Shown piece by piece: positions 21,401-33,600 of a stretch of DNA of 64,000 nt. A program made the position numbers and the translations under genes. Each line of letters starts with the position of its first letter. Position 1 is the first letter of the stretch. The stretch comes from Fratercula arctica (taxonomy: Eukaryota; Chordata; Aves; Charadriiformes; Alcidae). Below the pieces are notes generated by a model. That model was not told where the DNA came from, made no database searches, and was given only the letters and a program-made list of their open reading frames with translations. Where the stretch lies: the NCBI GenBank assembly GCA_947846985.1, contig CANTUZ010000025.1, positions 15,622,100-15,686,099 of the forward strand. The letters run 5' to 3'.

Positions 21401-24400
21401 TTTTCCCCATTAAGGTTCTGGAGTCTGGATAACTGCTTTACCCCAGGATGACCAATCAGTCAGTGGAATATCTTCTTCCACAGCTGCCCACAAAGGTGGT
21501 GGGGGAAAAGGAGAGAACAGTAGAGAGTAAACCTCTTCCAGCTCCCTGTCCTTTCCTTGCTTTCCCCAGATACCACCCAAGGCACCTCGATGTAGATGGC
21601 CCAGAGCTCTCCAGGAGCATGTCAGAGGAGCCACGACTGTTCTTGTCCCAGTCTTAGATTCAAACACAGCTTGTCCACGGTGAGCAGGACACTCCAGCAA
21701 GGCTATGGTGCTTGGGCAGAGAGGATTTTGACAACAGTACTTTTTCTGGGGTTAAAGTGAAAAACAAGCTAGTAGTGTGGGACACTGGAGTTTGAAACAG
21801 GAGCTTATAATGAACACAAAATGAAAGCAGATTACAGTTCCTTTTATCTATTTGTCTTCATTTCAGTGGATTACCACTTCACTGACTCCCACCCACCTCC
21901 CATCCCTTTCTTTTGGGTGAATAGCAGTTTTTGAACAATCTGTTAGTAGTTGCCAGCTCAGCTCCTTTGCTTTTGAGCCATATTTATCACTCTTTTCCTG
22001 ATTTCTTACAAAAGACTTCTGCTGCCTTTGAGTTTTACAGAGGGGTCTCTTTTCTGCAAGAAAAGGAGGAAGAAACATAGGGAAGCTGTTTGCTCAAAAT
22101 CTGGAAGAGGAAAGAGCTTCCCCTCACCTTGTTGCTCTCACTGACCTTTTTCCCAGCTCTCATGCAAATTGAAATCAATTTTTTCTGTCTGTCCATCCCT
22201 CCTTGCTCTATATATCAGCTTTACATCACATATAATCATTATTGAGAAAATCCTAGTACAGTGCACTAGTTGGAAGGGATCTTGAAAGAGTGTCTGTTCA
22301 GCTGCAAGGCAGGACCAGACGTATCTAACTGACAGATAATTAGAATCCAGCAGTCTATAAGTGGATCCATCAGAAGATCTGGATTTCCAAACTGCTGCTG
22401 AGATATCCTTAAGAAGGACTGGCTTCAGCTACCGCAGCTGCCACCTCAGGAATGCCTTGCCCAGAACCACAGTCTCTCTGGCTCAGGCTAATAGTTGTTA
22501 ACCCAATTGCTCTGTGTTTTATTTCTAAATGATGTCATGTTTGTTTTTGACAGTTGGCCTGCCCCAAGAGGACTGGGCAGTGCCCATTAGTGGAGTGAGC
22601 CCTGGGACTCAAGAGAGCACAGTGCACAGTGGGCTTCTCTGCTGGTTGTTGTAATATGGAGGCTTTTATCCACCTTGACACAAATGCTGGAGTAACAGTT
22701 CCCAAAGGACAGGTTTTGGGACCGCAGCTAAGGAGGGCATCAGTGGAAATGTGTGGGAACTTCTGATCTAAAGTGTGAACTGTGGGCGTAAGCCCATGAT
22801 GACACCCTGGGAGAGGGCAGAAACATGCAGACCCCGAAGGAACCTGGACATCCCTATCAGTGGGAAATTTAACCCAGCTGCAGAAATAAACCATCCCTTG
22901 TGCTGTGGCATGTGTTTCTGAATGCATCTGAACTGCTATAAGGCCCCCATTTGGGCCAAGGAGGAAGAGAGAGAGGCCGAGAAACACAGGTCTTTCATTT
23001 TCCTTTCACTCAACCCTCTCTTATACATGTGATTTACCTCCCAAAATTTCTGTGGAGGGAAGATCTGGCTTTTTAGGTGCAGAAGAGCTGAGTCCCGAAG
23101 ATGATAAATGACTTTATATTATCACACAGTGACTGAGACATGAAAAGAACCCAGGTGTCCTGACTTTCCCCAACTTTTCATGCTTTTCACCCTGTTCTCT
23201 CCATTTCTGCAAAGTGTTTGTGCACTAAAGCGCATGGGAACTGCCACGCTTTATACTCACTGAATTCAGCTTTTAAATTTGTGCCTGCCAGGTAGACCTT
23301 CCTCTTGAGTCCCTGCAATTTACAGTCCCTCCTCTCCACATTTAACTGTGTTTGTAAATAACCAGTATGTCTTTTGGTGGAAAAACAAAAGTGCAAAGGA
23401 TCTGTTGCAGGATAGATTTGTAAACTAAATCTTTCTGCTGCAAATAAGGGATAGAGGGGAGGAGTCCTTTGGTGTTTTATTTCCTGCACAATTAAAAAGC
23501 TCTCATACCACTGTCAATAAAACTCCAGTAACCATAGTCAGCTGCCACCATGTGGAAATCACTGATTTTCAGGCTAACCAAAACTGTCCTTTTGCATACC
23601 TCTGCCATTTATTGGCACTGAGCTGAAACAGAGTTTGAGTGTGTGTGGGGGGTGGCAGATGGCTGTTTGCTCTGTGCCTTGCCTGTACAGCACCCAGCAC
23701 AGAGATTTTCTGATTTAAAAGGAAGATTTTGAGGACGTTGCAATGGTAAAAATATACAATTACATGTTGGGTGGTAGGTAATTACTGTGCTGACTGCATT
23801 TGTGCTTTAAGAAGCTGGAGAAAAGCCAGTATATCCAAATAGCTAAGAAAGGATTTGCACGCCTGGCTGGAGATCTCAGTGCTTTATCTGCTCTACCAAA
23901 CCAAGCCTCCAGCTCCCTAAAATGCAGAGAAATGCAGTCACTCATGACCTTTTCCTTTGTCACCGAGTGGCACAGTCCTGAACCAAAAGGGAATTTAAGG
24001 GGAGAAGGGAAGAACAGAGCCTAGGTCCAGTTGTTCCCTAAGATAGCATACTCATTAGTTCCTATTCCTTACACTGGATCACCTTTTCTTTGATTGAGTC
24101 AGATGTTGATGAAAATATTATGCTCTCAGTTTCATCAATGTTTTCAGATTTTGATTATTAACATAGAAAACACTTTTTTTCCAGCCACTTTTTTTGTGGC
24201 TGAAAACAGAAAAAAGTAATGGGAGAGGAAAAAAAATCCTGCTATGAGGCTAGGACATCTTTATTTTCTCGTGAAGTTTCAGAGCATCATTTCCTGTCAG
24301 CCAAATATCATGATGGAGGAACAAGCCTCCAGGATACCTACCCCATGGGCTACGGAAAGATCCTTGCACAGTGTCAGTAGCAAGTTTGCGATACATATAG

Positions 24401-27186
24401 CAGAAAGTGGCTCATCCTATTTTTTCCATTTTGGCATCTTCTCACCAGTAAGATGTGGGCAAATTGGAGGGAGCTCAGACAAGAGCCACAAAAATGATGA
24501 AGAGCCTGTGAAGAGTTGACTTATGAAGAGAGATTAAAAGAACCAAATGCCTGTAGCTTGGCTAAAGGATGACTGAGGGGAGGGAGAGGAAGGGAAGGTG
24601 ATATTTATCTCCATATATTTGCAAGGATGTAAATTCCAAGGCAGGAGATGAACTGCTTATGATGGTACAAAGGGAGATCTACTAGAAGTTGCAGTAGGAA
24701 ATTAAGCAAAGGGAATTTTCAGCTGAATGTCAGGAAAATTTTGTTAAGGGTAAGATAATGATGATAAATATTTATATAGCATTTTGATAGTGAGAAGGGG
24801 CAAATGGTGGTAAGCTGATTCCTGCATCCAGTGTTTCTAGGTAATAGGGAAGGATTGCTTTCTACCCTGTCTTGCTATTTGAGAAAAGGCTTAGTGCAGA
24901 GATGGGAAAGTTCTCCCTCCAATATGAGAAGTAGAGATGGGTAAAAATCCTTCTCTAAGTGTAACTGGCTTTGGTACTCTAGCAGTAGCTTGGCTAGACC
25001 TTGACCGTGTTGCCTGGTCAAGTGTTGTGTAAGCCAATTGTTGGTCATCTATTGCTGACATTTCTAAAGAAAAACAGATTGATAGAACTTTTTCCTAGGC
25101 AGCTCAAGCACAAGATGTGTCTGTCTTTTCATGGCAGGGGTTTATATTCAGAATAACACTGGAAAACTTGCCATTTAGTTGGTAAAGGAACTGAAGCCAG
25201 CATTTCTGCTTTCCAGCCTGGGATCGATTCACTACACAGATCTATATTAGTATTCACTGAAATTAACAGGAATTTTCCAACACCAACCCAAGGAAAGACA
25301 TCTTAGCAGGGTGGTGGAAAGCCAGTAGTTGAGGACTTGGGGGCCTGAGGTGAGAATGCCACTATTCTGGTGAGAATACCAGAATGTGCTCTGCACAGGA
25401 CAATCCCATACAAGTTTGATAAGAGTACGTAGGATGGGAAGCACTAGTGTCTTCTGTCTCTCATATCAATTACAGTGACCCTCATCTGATGCCCACCAAA
25501 GTCACACTGGAGTCTTTCACTTGACTTTTTCAAGTAATGTGGAATCCCAAAGATCTCATCTTTACGCACTCTGACAGAGAAATATTTCACATGACTCAAA
25601 ACAAAAGCAGGGTGGGTTTCTCTTTAACTTTTTTTTTTTTAATGCAATATTCAGTGTATTCAGTGTTTGGGACCAAAAAAAAAAAGTATTGTCAGATGTG
25701 TAAATGCAAATTTAATAAGCACTTAAAAAAATCCCTTCAAATCAATGCAAAAATATTCCACCATAGAGTCACTTTAATTAAAAAGAAAAGGGAAGGGGAG
25801 GAGAAGGTTACCTGAAATAAGCAAAATTTCAAGCTAATGGGAATCTCATTCATTATTTAATCCACTCCTTATCTGAAATGTACAAAAAATGGAATCTAAT
25901 ATGGCATATGTATGTTGTTGTCTTAGCGAAAAGGCAGGGGCAAAGGCGTGCAATTTCACTTAATATATTAAATCCCACTGTAGGCTTTGAGCCAGATTAA
26001 TAACTCTAGCGAGCTAGAAAATCCCAATATATATTTTTTCTAGCTCCATGCATGATGCGGCTTGATTCATAAGCAGCTCTACTGCTGGGCTTTATTAAAT
26101 ACAAATAAAATCTCTTCTGTTGCAAAAGCCCACAAGGTGACAGAAAGAGGAGAAGTGACTGTCCTTGACAGTTAAAATGTATTTTCTTTGGCTTCCTTCT
26201 CCTTACCTCAGCCCCCAAGTCCCAGGTCCCTAGAATATTTATACAGACATAACCCTGTGCATAGAAACCAGAGGGACAGATTGAAAGGAAAGAATTTGTT
26301 CCCGATCACTTCACGCTTGTGAAAAAGGCCCTGTAGTATTCCTACCCTCAAGTGGACACAACTCAATTTTACACCCGCTCAGGAGAAGAATTTCAACAGC
26401 CCAGTGTGCTCCCTTACAGGCTGGCCCAGCTGTTTTGTGGCTGATTTAAGTGTGCTACCGAATGACTCGCTGGCAGCTCTGCCACAAAACCCACGCTGGA
26501 GTTTGCTTTTCCAGGCAACATGTCTGAACCCCAGGCTTGGAAAGCAAGAATAGCGTCAGGGAACTCAAAATCGCCAGGCTGGTTTAAAAATCGTAATATT
26601 GAAACTGGAAAGTCCAGGAGAGAGACTCTATATATTTTTAAGGTTGCTTTGCAAGCCTTTCCTTGTACAGACAGTGACAGTAAAACAAAGGATTTAGGAG
26701 AAAAAAGAAAATCAAAATTACACTGGCAGCATAGGTCCTGCCTAAAAATTGTAGCACTAGTTTGTGAAATTAACCCTATTTTGGACAACACTGAAACACA
26801 TGCTGTATGTCCAGCTAAAGATGTACTTAAATGCTGTCCTGAAGAGGGAAGAATCTGCTCATGTACTTACCACCTTTTCCTAAATCTGTGCCTCTGTGTG
26901 CACATTATTCAAGGCCAAGTCCTTGGGATCCATAAAGGAGTAAACAGACAGGACTTCCCAGAGAGTCAAATTAGATCCCGTTGCAACCCATTGCTTCAGT
27001 ATCTTACAATGCCATAAAAAAAAAATGAATATGCCTTGAGTTTAACAGTGGTAAATCCCTGCATGGGATACCAGCAAAAATCTGGGAAGACCAAACTTTT
27101 TCATGGAGGTAGATCTACTGAGGTAGATACAGTACAAATATGTAGGAGATGGATTCTGTTCTGGAGAGGTTAGGATCAAAGTAGGC
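18466..27186. other. Long non-coding stretch, no gene seen
   Basis: 8.7 kb with no recognisable TE, no splice-framed exon series and only chance-length ORFs (the largest are 150 codons on the minus strand at 22535-22987 and 165 codons on the plus strand at 26520-27017, neither with a recognisable domain). Short A/T runs occur at 20710-20735 and 25629-25690. The stretch at about 25840-26230 is AT-rich with many homeodomain-type TAAT cores and reads like conserved regulatory DNA; this is an impression only. A small imperfect hairpin lies at 24171-24218. Confidence 0.6.
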
Positions 27187-27828
27187 TGTCGCGGACGGAG
27201 TGATTAACTTCACTCGTAAGAGAGAAGCAGTGAAATATTTATTGATATAAAACAGTGATTTAACAAAGTTCGATAGTAAATGCGACAGTGTTTTATGAGA
27301 TTTAATGGCAAGGTACACTTGGCTATTTACTGCATAGAGGACAGGGTCAGACAGAACTGTCAGGGAGACCCTCCCGTTGAGTCATGAGGTTCAGAAAGAA
27401 CCCCCTTCTTTCTAAACTCCTTCTCAGAGAGGAGTCTAGGTGCAGCTGGATCCAATCCTAGTCCCAGACTTGGCCAACAGTTTATGTCTAAAGGATTATT
27501 TATGCACAATCAATCCTTTATATCACTTAGGTAAGATTTCAAAGTTTAACATGCTATTAACCACTTACCAAGAATCTGTTGCAGCAAGGAATCTTGTAAT
27601 CTTGAGGAGTAACCTTGAGCGGGTGTCCCTGCTCAAAGGGAGATCCTGTCATGCAGCCCGCTGCCATGCAGGAGAGCTCAACTGGCTCCGGGCTGTCTGC
27701 TATTTATAGAGTAAGATGATTGACCTATAGTCATATTTGCATAGGAACAAGACGTCTAGGTCCCTATTCCAGACAGTGTTTGGCTATGTTGCCATCCATC
27801 CCCCAAAGTCCAGGTACAACCCATCACA
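27187..27828 (-). repeat. Solo LTR, minus strand (642 bp), class unassigned
   Basis: The minus strand starts TGTGATGGGTTGTACC and ends CTCCGTCCGCGACA (TG...CA). It contains a TATA box in CTCTATAAATAGC (about 27700-27712 on the plus strand) and an AATAAA-type signal (CAATAAATATTT) about 45-60 bp before its end, which is the right architecture for U3-R-U5. The flanks, TAGGC and ACTCC, do not match, so no TSD is evident. It is not similar to the other LTRs here. I infer an LTR from its structure. Confidence 0.72.
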
Positions 27829-29240
27829 ACTCCCACTGACAGTTATGGCTTGAGCAGGAGCTGAGGAGCGGGGAAGAGGGAGAGCACACCACCACACAGG
27901 CAAGTGAAGTAGTGGAGAAAGGTATTATCTGTTCCGCAGTGTGCAAACAGAACTGACCCGATATAGAGCAGGGGAGAGAATACCAGTTTAAGCACTTTAG
28001 GAGAAGATGGTGCCCTCTTAAGGTCTGATTCAAGCCATCACTTGATATTTCTAAAGTAAATAGAATAATTATATCTTATTTAACTTATTTCTCTGGAGAA
28101 AATGGAGCTTTAAGTATAATGGAACAGGATAAAATAACCTCCCCAATGTAATTTCCCAACTATTTTTTTTTCTTTTTTGGTTTTGCTTCTTTTAAAATCG
28201 TGGATGACCAAAGAAGATTGTTTTGTTTTGTTATGTTTTAATTAAAGGAAGAAGAAAAATGGGAACTTAAGCTGGTGCTGCAGGTTATCAGACATCTGTC
28301 AGTGAAATAAGAAAGTAGTGGGGTTTATTGCTGCTGTTGTTTTTAGGGGGGAAAATGCATGCAAAGTTATTTTTAAATCCACATTAGTTACTTGATGGAA
28401 TTTCCACTCACTCCTGGCACAAACCCAAAGATTCCAGTCATGACCACGCTGAGCTGATGGAAGCGGTGTCCAAAGAGACCAAGGGCGAGGGCATGGCGCA
28501 GGAGGGAGTTTTCTATCTTTGTCTGCAAGATGTGTGTCATGTTTCTGGTTGAGGGCTGCCTATGAAACTGTTCTGGAGTCACTGCAGCATCCCTGCTGTG
28601 CTGTGAGAAACAAGTGAGAAGTGGATAACCTGAAAGGGTTTGAGGCTGACATGGGCTACTCCTTCATAGTTAGGCCAGTCCTCAGGACTGTTGGTGGTGA
28701 TTTATTACAGCATGCGTTGCCATGAGAGGGAAAGGTCCAATTTGAAGGTAAAAGACCTGGAGTACTTAGTGCTTACCACATACAAAATTAAAAGGTGGTC
28801 CTTGACCCGAACTGCTCAGAGATGTGAACGCCTGAGAGAGGCCACAGCAAACAGATGGAGGGAGAGCAAGGTAATAGAGATCAGATTATGATTCGGTTGG
28901 GAAGTTGCAACGATAGCACATCAGCTGCCTCATGGGTGTTGAGCAGTTTGGAAGTGTCACTGCAAAGGTGAGTTTCAAGGAGGGATGTTGAGGCAGACTC
29001 TGTAGTAGATGCTTCTGATGTTGGCAGGACTTTCACATCCCTGGTACACAAAGGTCTCTGGACAGTAGAAACAGCTGACATAGCTTTGGGGTTAAGCCAA
29101 CACTGTCATGCTGTTAAGATGTTTATCTGAACCAACCTTTGCAAAAGGCTCTCCCATGCCTACTGCAATATTAAGGACACAGAGGCATTTGAGGACAGAA
29201 GGCATCATTTCTCCTGACCTAGATAAAATATCTGCTTTCC
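27829..29240. other. Non-coding stretch, no gene seen
   Basis: 1.4 kb with no repeat or coding sequence I can name. Confidence 0.6.
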
Positions 29241-30677
29241 ATTATATTTGAAAAGTCGTGGCAGTCTGGTGAAGTTCCCACTGAGTGGAAAAGGGGAAAC
29301 ATAACCCCCACTTTCAAAAAGGGAAAAAAGGAAGACTCAGGGAACTACAGGCTGGTCAGTCCCACCTCTGTGTCTGGCAAGATCATGGAGCAGATCCTCC
29401 TGGAATCTCTGCTAAGGCACATGGAAAATAAGGAGGTGATTGGTGACAGCCAACATGGCTTCACCAAGGGCAAGTCATGCCTGACAAATTTGGTGACCTT
29501 CTATGACAGGGTTACAGCATTGGTAAATAAGGGGAGAGCAACCGATGTCATCTACCTGGACTTATGCAAAGTGTTTGACATTGTCCCACACGACATCCTG
29601 GTCTCTAAATTGGAAAGGCATGGATCTGATGGATGGACCATTCAGTGGATAAGGAACTGGCTAGATGGCTGCCCTCAAAGGGTTGCGGTCAACAGCTCAA
29701 TGTCCAAGTGGAAACCAGTGACGAGTGGCATTCCTCAGGGGTCAGTAGTGGGACCAGTGCTGTTTAACATCTTTGTCAGTGACATGGACAGCGGGATTGA
29801 GTGCACCCTCAGCAAGTTTGCTGATGACACCAAGCTGTGTGGTACAGTTGACACACTGGAGGGAAGGGATGCCATCCAGAGGGACCTGGACAGGCTTGAG
29901 AGGTGGGCCTGTGTGAACCTCATGAAGTTCAGCCAGGCCAAGTGCAAGGTCCTGCACCTGGGTCATGGCAATCCCAAGCACAAACACAGGCTGGGTGGAG
30001 AATGGATTGAGAGCAGCCCTGAGGAGAAGGACTTGGGGGTGCTGGTGGGTGAGAAGCTCAACATGAGCTGGCAATGTGCGCTCGCAGCCCAGAAAGCCAA
30101 CCGCATCCTGGGCTGCATCAAAAGAAGTGTGGCCAGCAGGTCGAGGGAGGTGATTCTGCCCCTCTACTCTGCTCTCATGAGACCCCACCTGGAGTACTGC
30201 GTCCAGCTCTGGAGTCCTCAGCACAAGAAGGACATGGATCTGTTGGAGGGGGTCCAGAGGAGGGCCACGAAGATGATCAGAGGGCTGGAGCACCTCTGCT
30301 ATGAGGACAGGCTGCGAGAGTTGGGGTTGTTCAGCCTGGAGAAGAGAAGGCTCTGGGGAGACCTTACAGTGGCCTTCCAGTACCTAAAGGGGGCCTACAG
30401 GAAGGATGGGGAGGGACTCTTTATCAGGGAGTGTAGCGGTAACGGTTTTAAACTGAAAGAGGGTAGATTTAGATTGGATATCAGGAAGAAATTCTTTACT
30501 GTGAGGGTGGTGAGGCAGTGGAACAGGTTGCCCAGGGAAGTTGTGGATGCCCCATCCCTGGAAGTGTTCAAGACCAGGCTGGATGAGGCTTTGAGCAGCC
30601 TGGTCTAGTGGGAGGTAGCAGGGGGGTTGGAACAAGATGATCTTTAAGGTCCCTTCCAACCCAAACCATTCTATGAT
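29241..30677 (+). mobile_element. CR1 LINE, 5'-truncated, with open RT frame
   Basis: ORF2 is open from the truncation point to its natural stop at 30606-30608 (455 codons). Visible RT blocks: [45 protein letters not shown], and the catalytic FADDTKL (Asp codons 29823-29828). The CR1 C-terminal region follows ([39 protein letters not shown]). After the stop come the 3' UTR and a single full ATTCTATG octamer ending near 30677. Endonuclease and the RT N-terminus are missing, so it is a normal 5'-truncated insertion, and the absence of stops marks it as one of the younger copies. No TSD was defined. Confidence 0.93.
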
Positions 30678-33600
30678 AATAGAGGTCATGGGATTACAGT
30701 GATTCCTGCACCAGGCCCCCATCATTTGGTCTGAATCACAGCAGCTCTCAGAAAGGCATGCAAACCTAATAAAGAGCCTTAAAGGGAGCTGGTGTCTCAC
30801 TTTTATAGGGCCTGTTCATGGTTGCACAGCATGTGAAATATAGTAAGTATATATTCTTGTATTGTTTTTTGGTTGTTAAATGGGTATAAGGGCCTTTCTG
30901 AAAAGCTCAGGGTTTTTGAGCACAATCATGTGTACTGCAGCAACTGAAGGCTAATTTGAAAAATTCACGCTGGACACTGGGCTGAGATGTCCCCTTTAAA
31001 TGATGGTCAGTGACCCAGGAAAAATTTCCTGAGTGTAGGAGGCCCTCAGCGGAATTGTTTCATGTCTGCAAGTGTGTGGCTAAGCAGTTTAAATGGAAAT
31101 AGCACTAAGGGTATATTGCTTTCCTTTGGCTTGCATTTAAAGTGCTTATCCTGTGCTTCAAACGCTCATGATTTTACACAAACTTAAGTTCAGCAGAAGC
31201 ATTTCCAGACTTTAAAAATAAAAAGTCAGTAAAATTCCAAATCCTTATTTTAATTTATGGTTTTGTCCTCTTTGTGCCCCAAATGCCATATTACCTCTTC
31301 CTCTTATATAGTCCCCTACATTCAAAAGGTCCACAGATATTAAAGTTGACTGGGAGCATAAGCAATGAGATTTTAGCTGAAGTAATAGGTTTCAAGAACT
31401 GGATTTTGTCTGTGCCACAGAGCTGCTTTAGGAGCCTTGAATGGGACATGAGAACTTTATGAAAAGGAGGGGTTAGGGAGAGGGGTCATATTTGGTTTCA
31501 CAAATTCATTAGCTATCTTGTCTAGCTATATGCTAGTGAATGGGAGGGAGTATGTTTTCTTCTGGGAACAGTTCTGAACACACCAGAGTCCTGATCATTT
31601 TTGGACACTCTAAATGGAACTGGAAAATAAAAATTAACTATAAATTATAGGAAAGTTTAAATTATCCCCAGAAATGATGAAATTAACTGAGCCTGACATT
31701 GTTGTCAACATTCTTCTAAACTTCCCCCATCCATTACAACCCCTTTTCTCTGTTGAGATCATGTCTGTCTAGTTTGTAAGCTCTGAATATACAGTCCAAA
31801 ACCATACTGTTTCAGGCACTGCTAAGAAATTGTGCTAGGACTAGGACAGAAAATTGGTTAGTGTGTTTTCTCTGTTCCAACTTAAGAGAAGAGTGAAGCA
31901 GTAAATAGTGTTAATGCTGAAAAGTGAATTAGATTTGTAACACTGTTTCTGCTTTAATAGTTTTTTCCATTTGCTAATAGCCCAGATAATAGCAACTGCC
32001 CTTCAATAACATGTGTTGGTTTGGTTGTATCTTTCTTCTGACAGCATCTTTTTAAAACAACATGTTACAGCTCATTCATGAAATAGTTATCAGTTCTGTG
32101 CTTGTTTGTTTCTTCAGGCAAGCTAAATATGTCTCTCAGTCAATTAAAATTGCAGATACAAATTTTAGATACTTTGAAACAGGGCTTTCAAATACAAATG
32201 CTGGTTTCACACTTTGTTGGGAAACAGAGCTGGACAGGACCAGTGGTGATGGCTACTCTTTCCGTGCGCTGGCTGAGCTGTAGGCCCTGCAGGAGTGTCC
32301 CTTGAACACCAAGGACGTTGAGCCAGATTGGAGTCTGAGCTCTACAAGCAGGATTATTTTGGTGTCACCTGTTCCAAAGCTGCTACCATATTCATAAATT
32401 CCTTTTAAAGCATACTTTTACCCTCCATGCTGTTCTTGACAATTCTAGTTTTCTTATCTCCTCATTGCTGTATCTAAACACTTTCCAATAGTGTCCTAAC
32501 CAGCTGGGCTATTAGGTCACCTGTAGCTAACTTTCTTTATCATCATCTCCCCAGCAAAGTGAGTGGGGTAGTGTTTTGATAGGGTTTCTTTTGTTTCTGC
32601 CTTTGCAATTCGTGTGCGCTCCATATGAGCATTTGAGGCAGGAGCTTAAATTGGCAACAAGAAATTGGTGTGTCCAGAATGCTCCTTTGTTCCTGTGTTT
32701 GTTCCAAAATACTATATTTGTCTTGAAAATTATGGTTAACATCCATATGGAGAAAAAGTCTGTTGGGCTTTCAGAGCTTGTCAAATACAGTCCATAATGC
32801 ACAGCATTAGGTCTCTTCCACATGCATAGTCCATGCCTTTGAGGTATTTCTCATGTGTCCTTTGATGATTAAGTGACAATCTGTGATTTGGGATTGCCTA
32901 GCAAATTCCTTTTCTTTCATTGTACCAGTCTTCCCATCCACACCATCAGTCTGTTTTATCCAAGCATTTCAGTGCCTAAATTATTAGCAAACTAGGGCAG
33001 AGATCATTTACTTTGGGGTGTCTATTCAGTACTTTTCCCAAGTATTTAATCTCAGATTGGTGAGTGTAAAGCTACAGTAATTTGTAATTGCAATTACTCA
33101 GTGGTGACAGTTAAACGGTATGTAATAAGAGCCTTTTAGCTACATACTGAGTTTTATCCTAGTTTATCACTGACATTTCATTCAAAGAATAAATCTCATA
33201 ACGTTTTAGTTTTGTAGATATAGCCAGCTAGACCAGAAATATTTGCAGAGAAGTGCTACTCAGTTGTTTCTGATATGGTATCCTTGACAAAATACATGTT
33301 TAATTATATTATGTTCTTTTAATGTATTGGGGTACTTCAAAGGCCTATGAACTTTTTTTTTTTTGCTGCTCTAATTCATTTAAGATAAGTGAATGTAACT
33401 TGGAATTGTTACTTATTTGGATCTCAATATCCATCTAGCTTTTTTGTTAAATTAAATATCCTAGTATGAATTTGTATCTTTAAAAAAGAAACTGATGAAA
33501 TTTACATGGAATAATTATTTCCTAAGTGTGTTCTCAAATCCATTTGCATAGACAAATTCCTTGTTCTGCGACGGCATGCAAAGCCTGTACCTAATCCCTG

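Noticed and set aside
22535..22987. 150-codon minus-strand ORF with hydrophobic start
   Set aside because: Looks signal-peptide-like at its first residues only; no domain, no supporting context.
26520..27017. 165-codon plus-strand ORF
   Set aside because: No domain, within the range of chance for this length of DNA, AT-rich codon use without bias.
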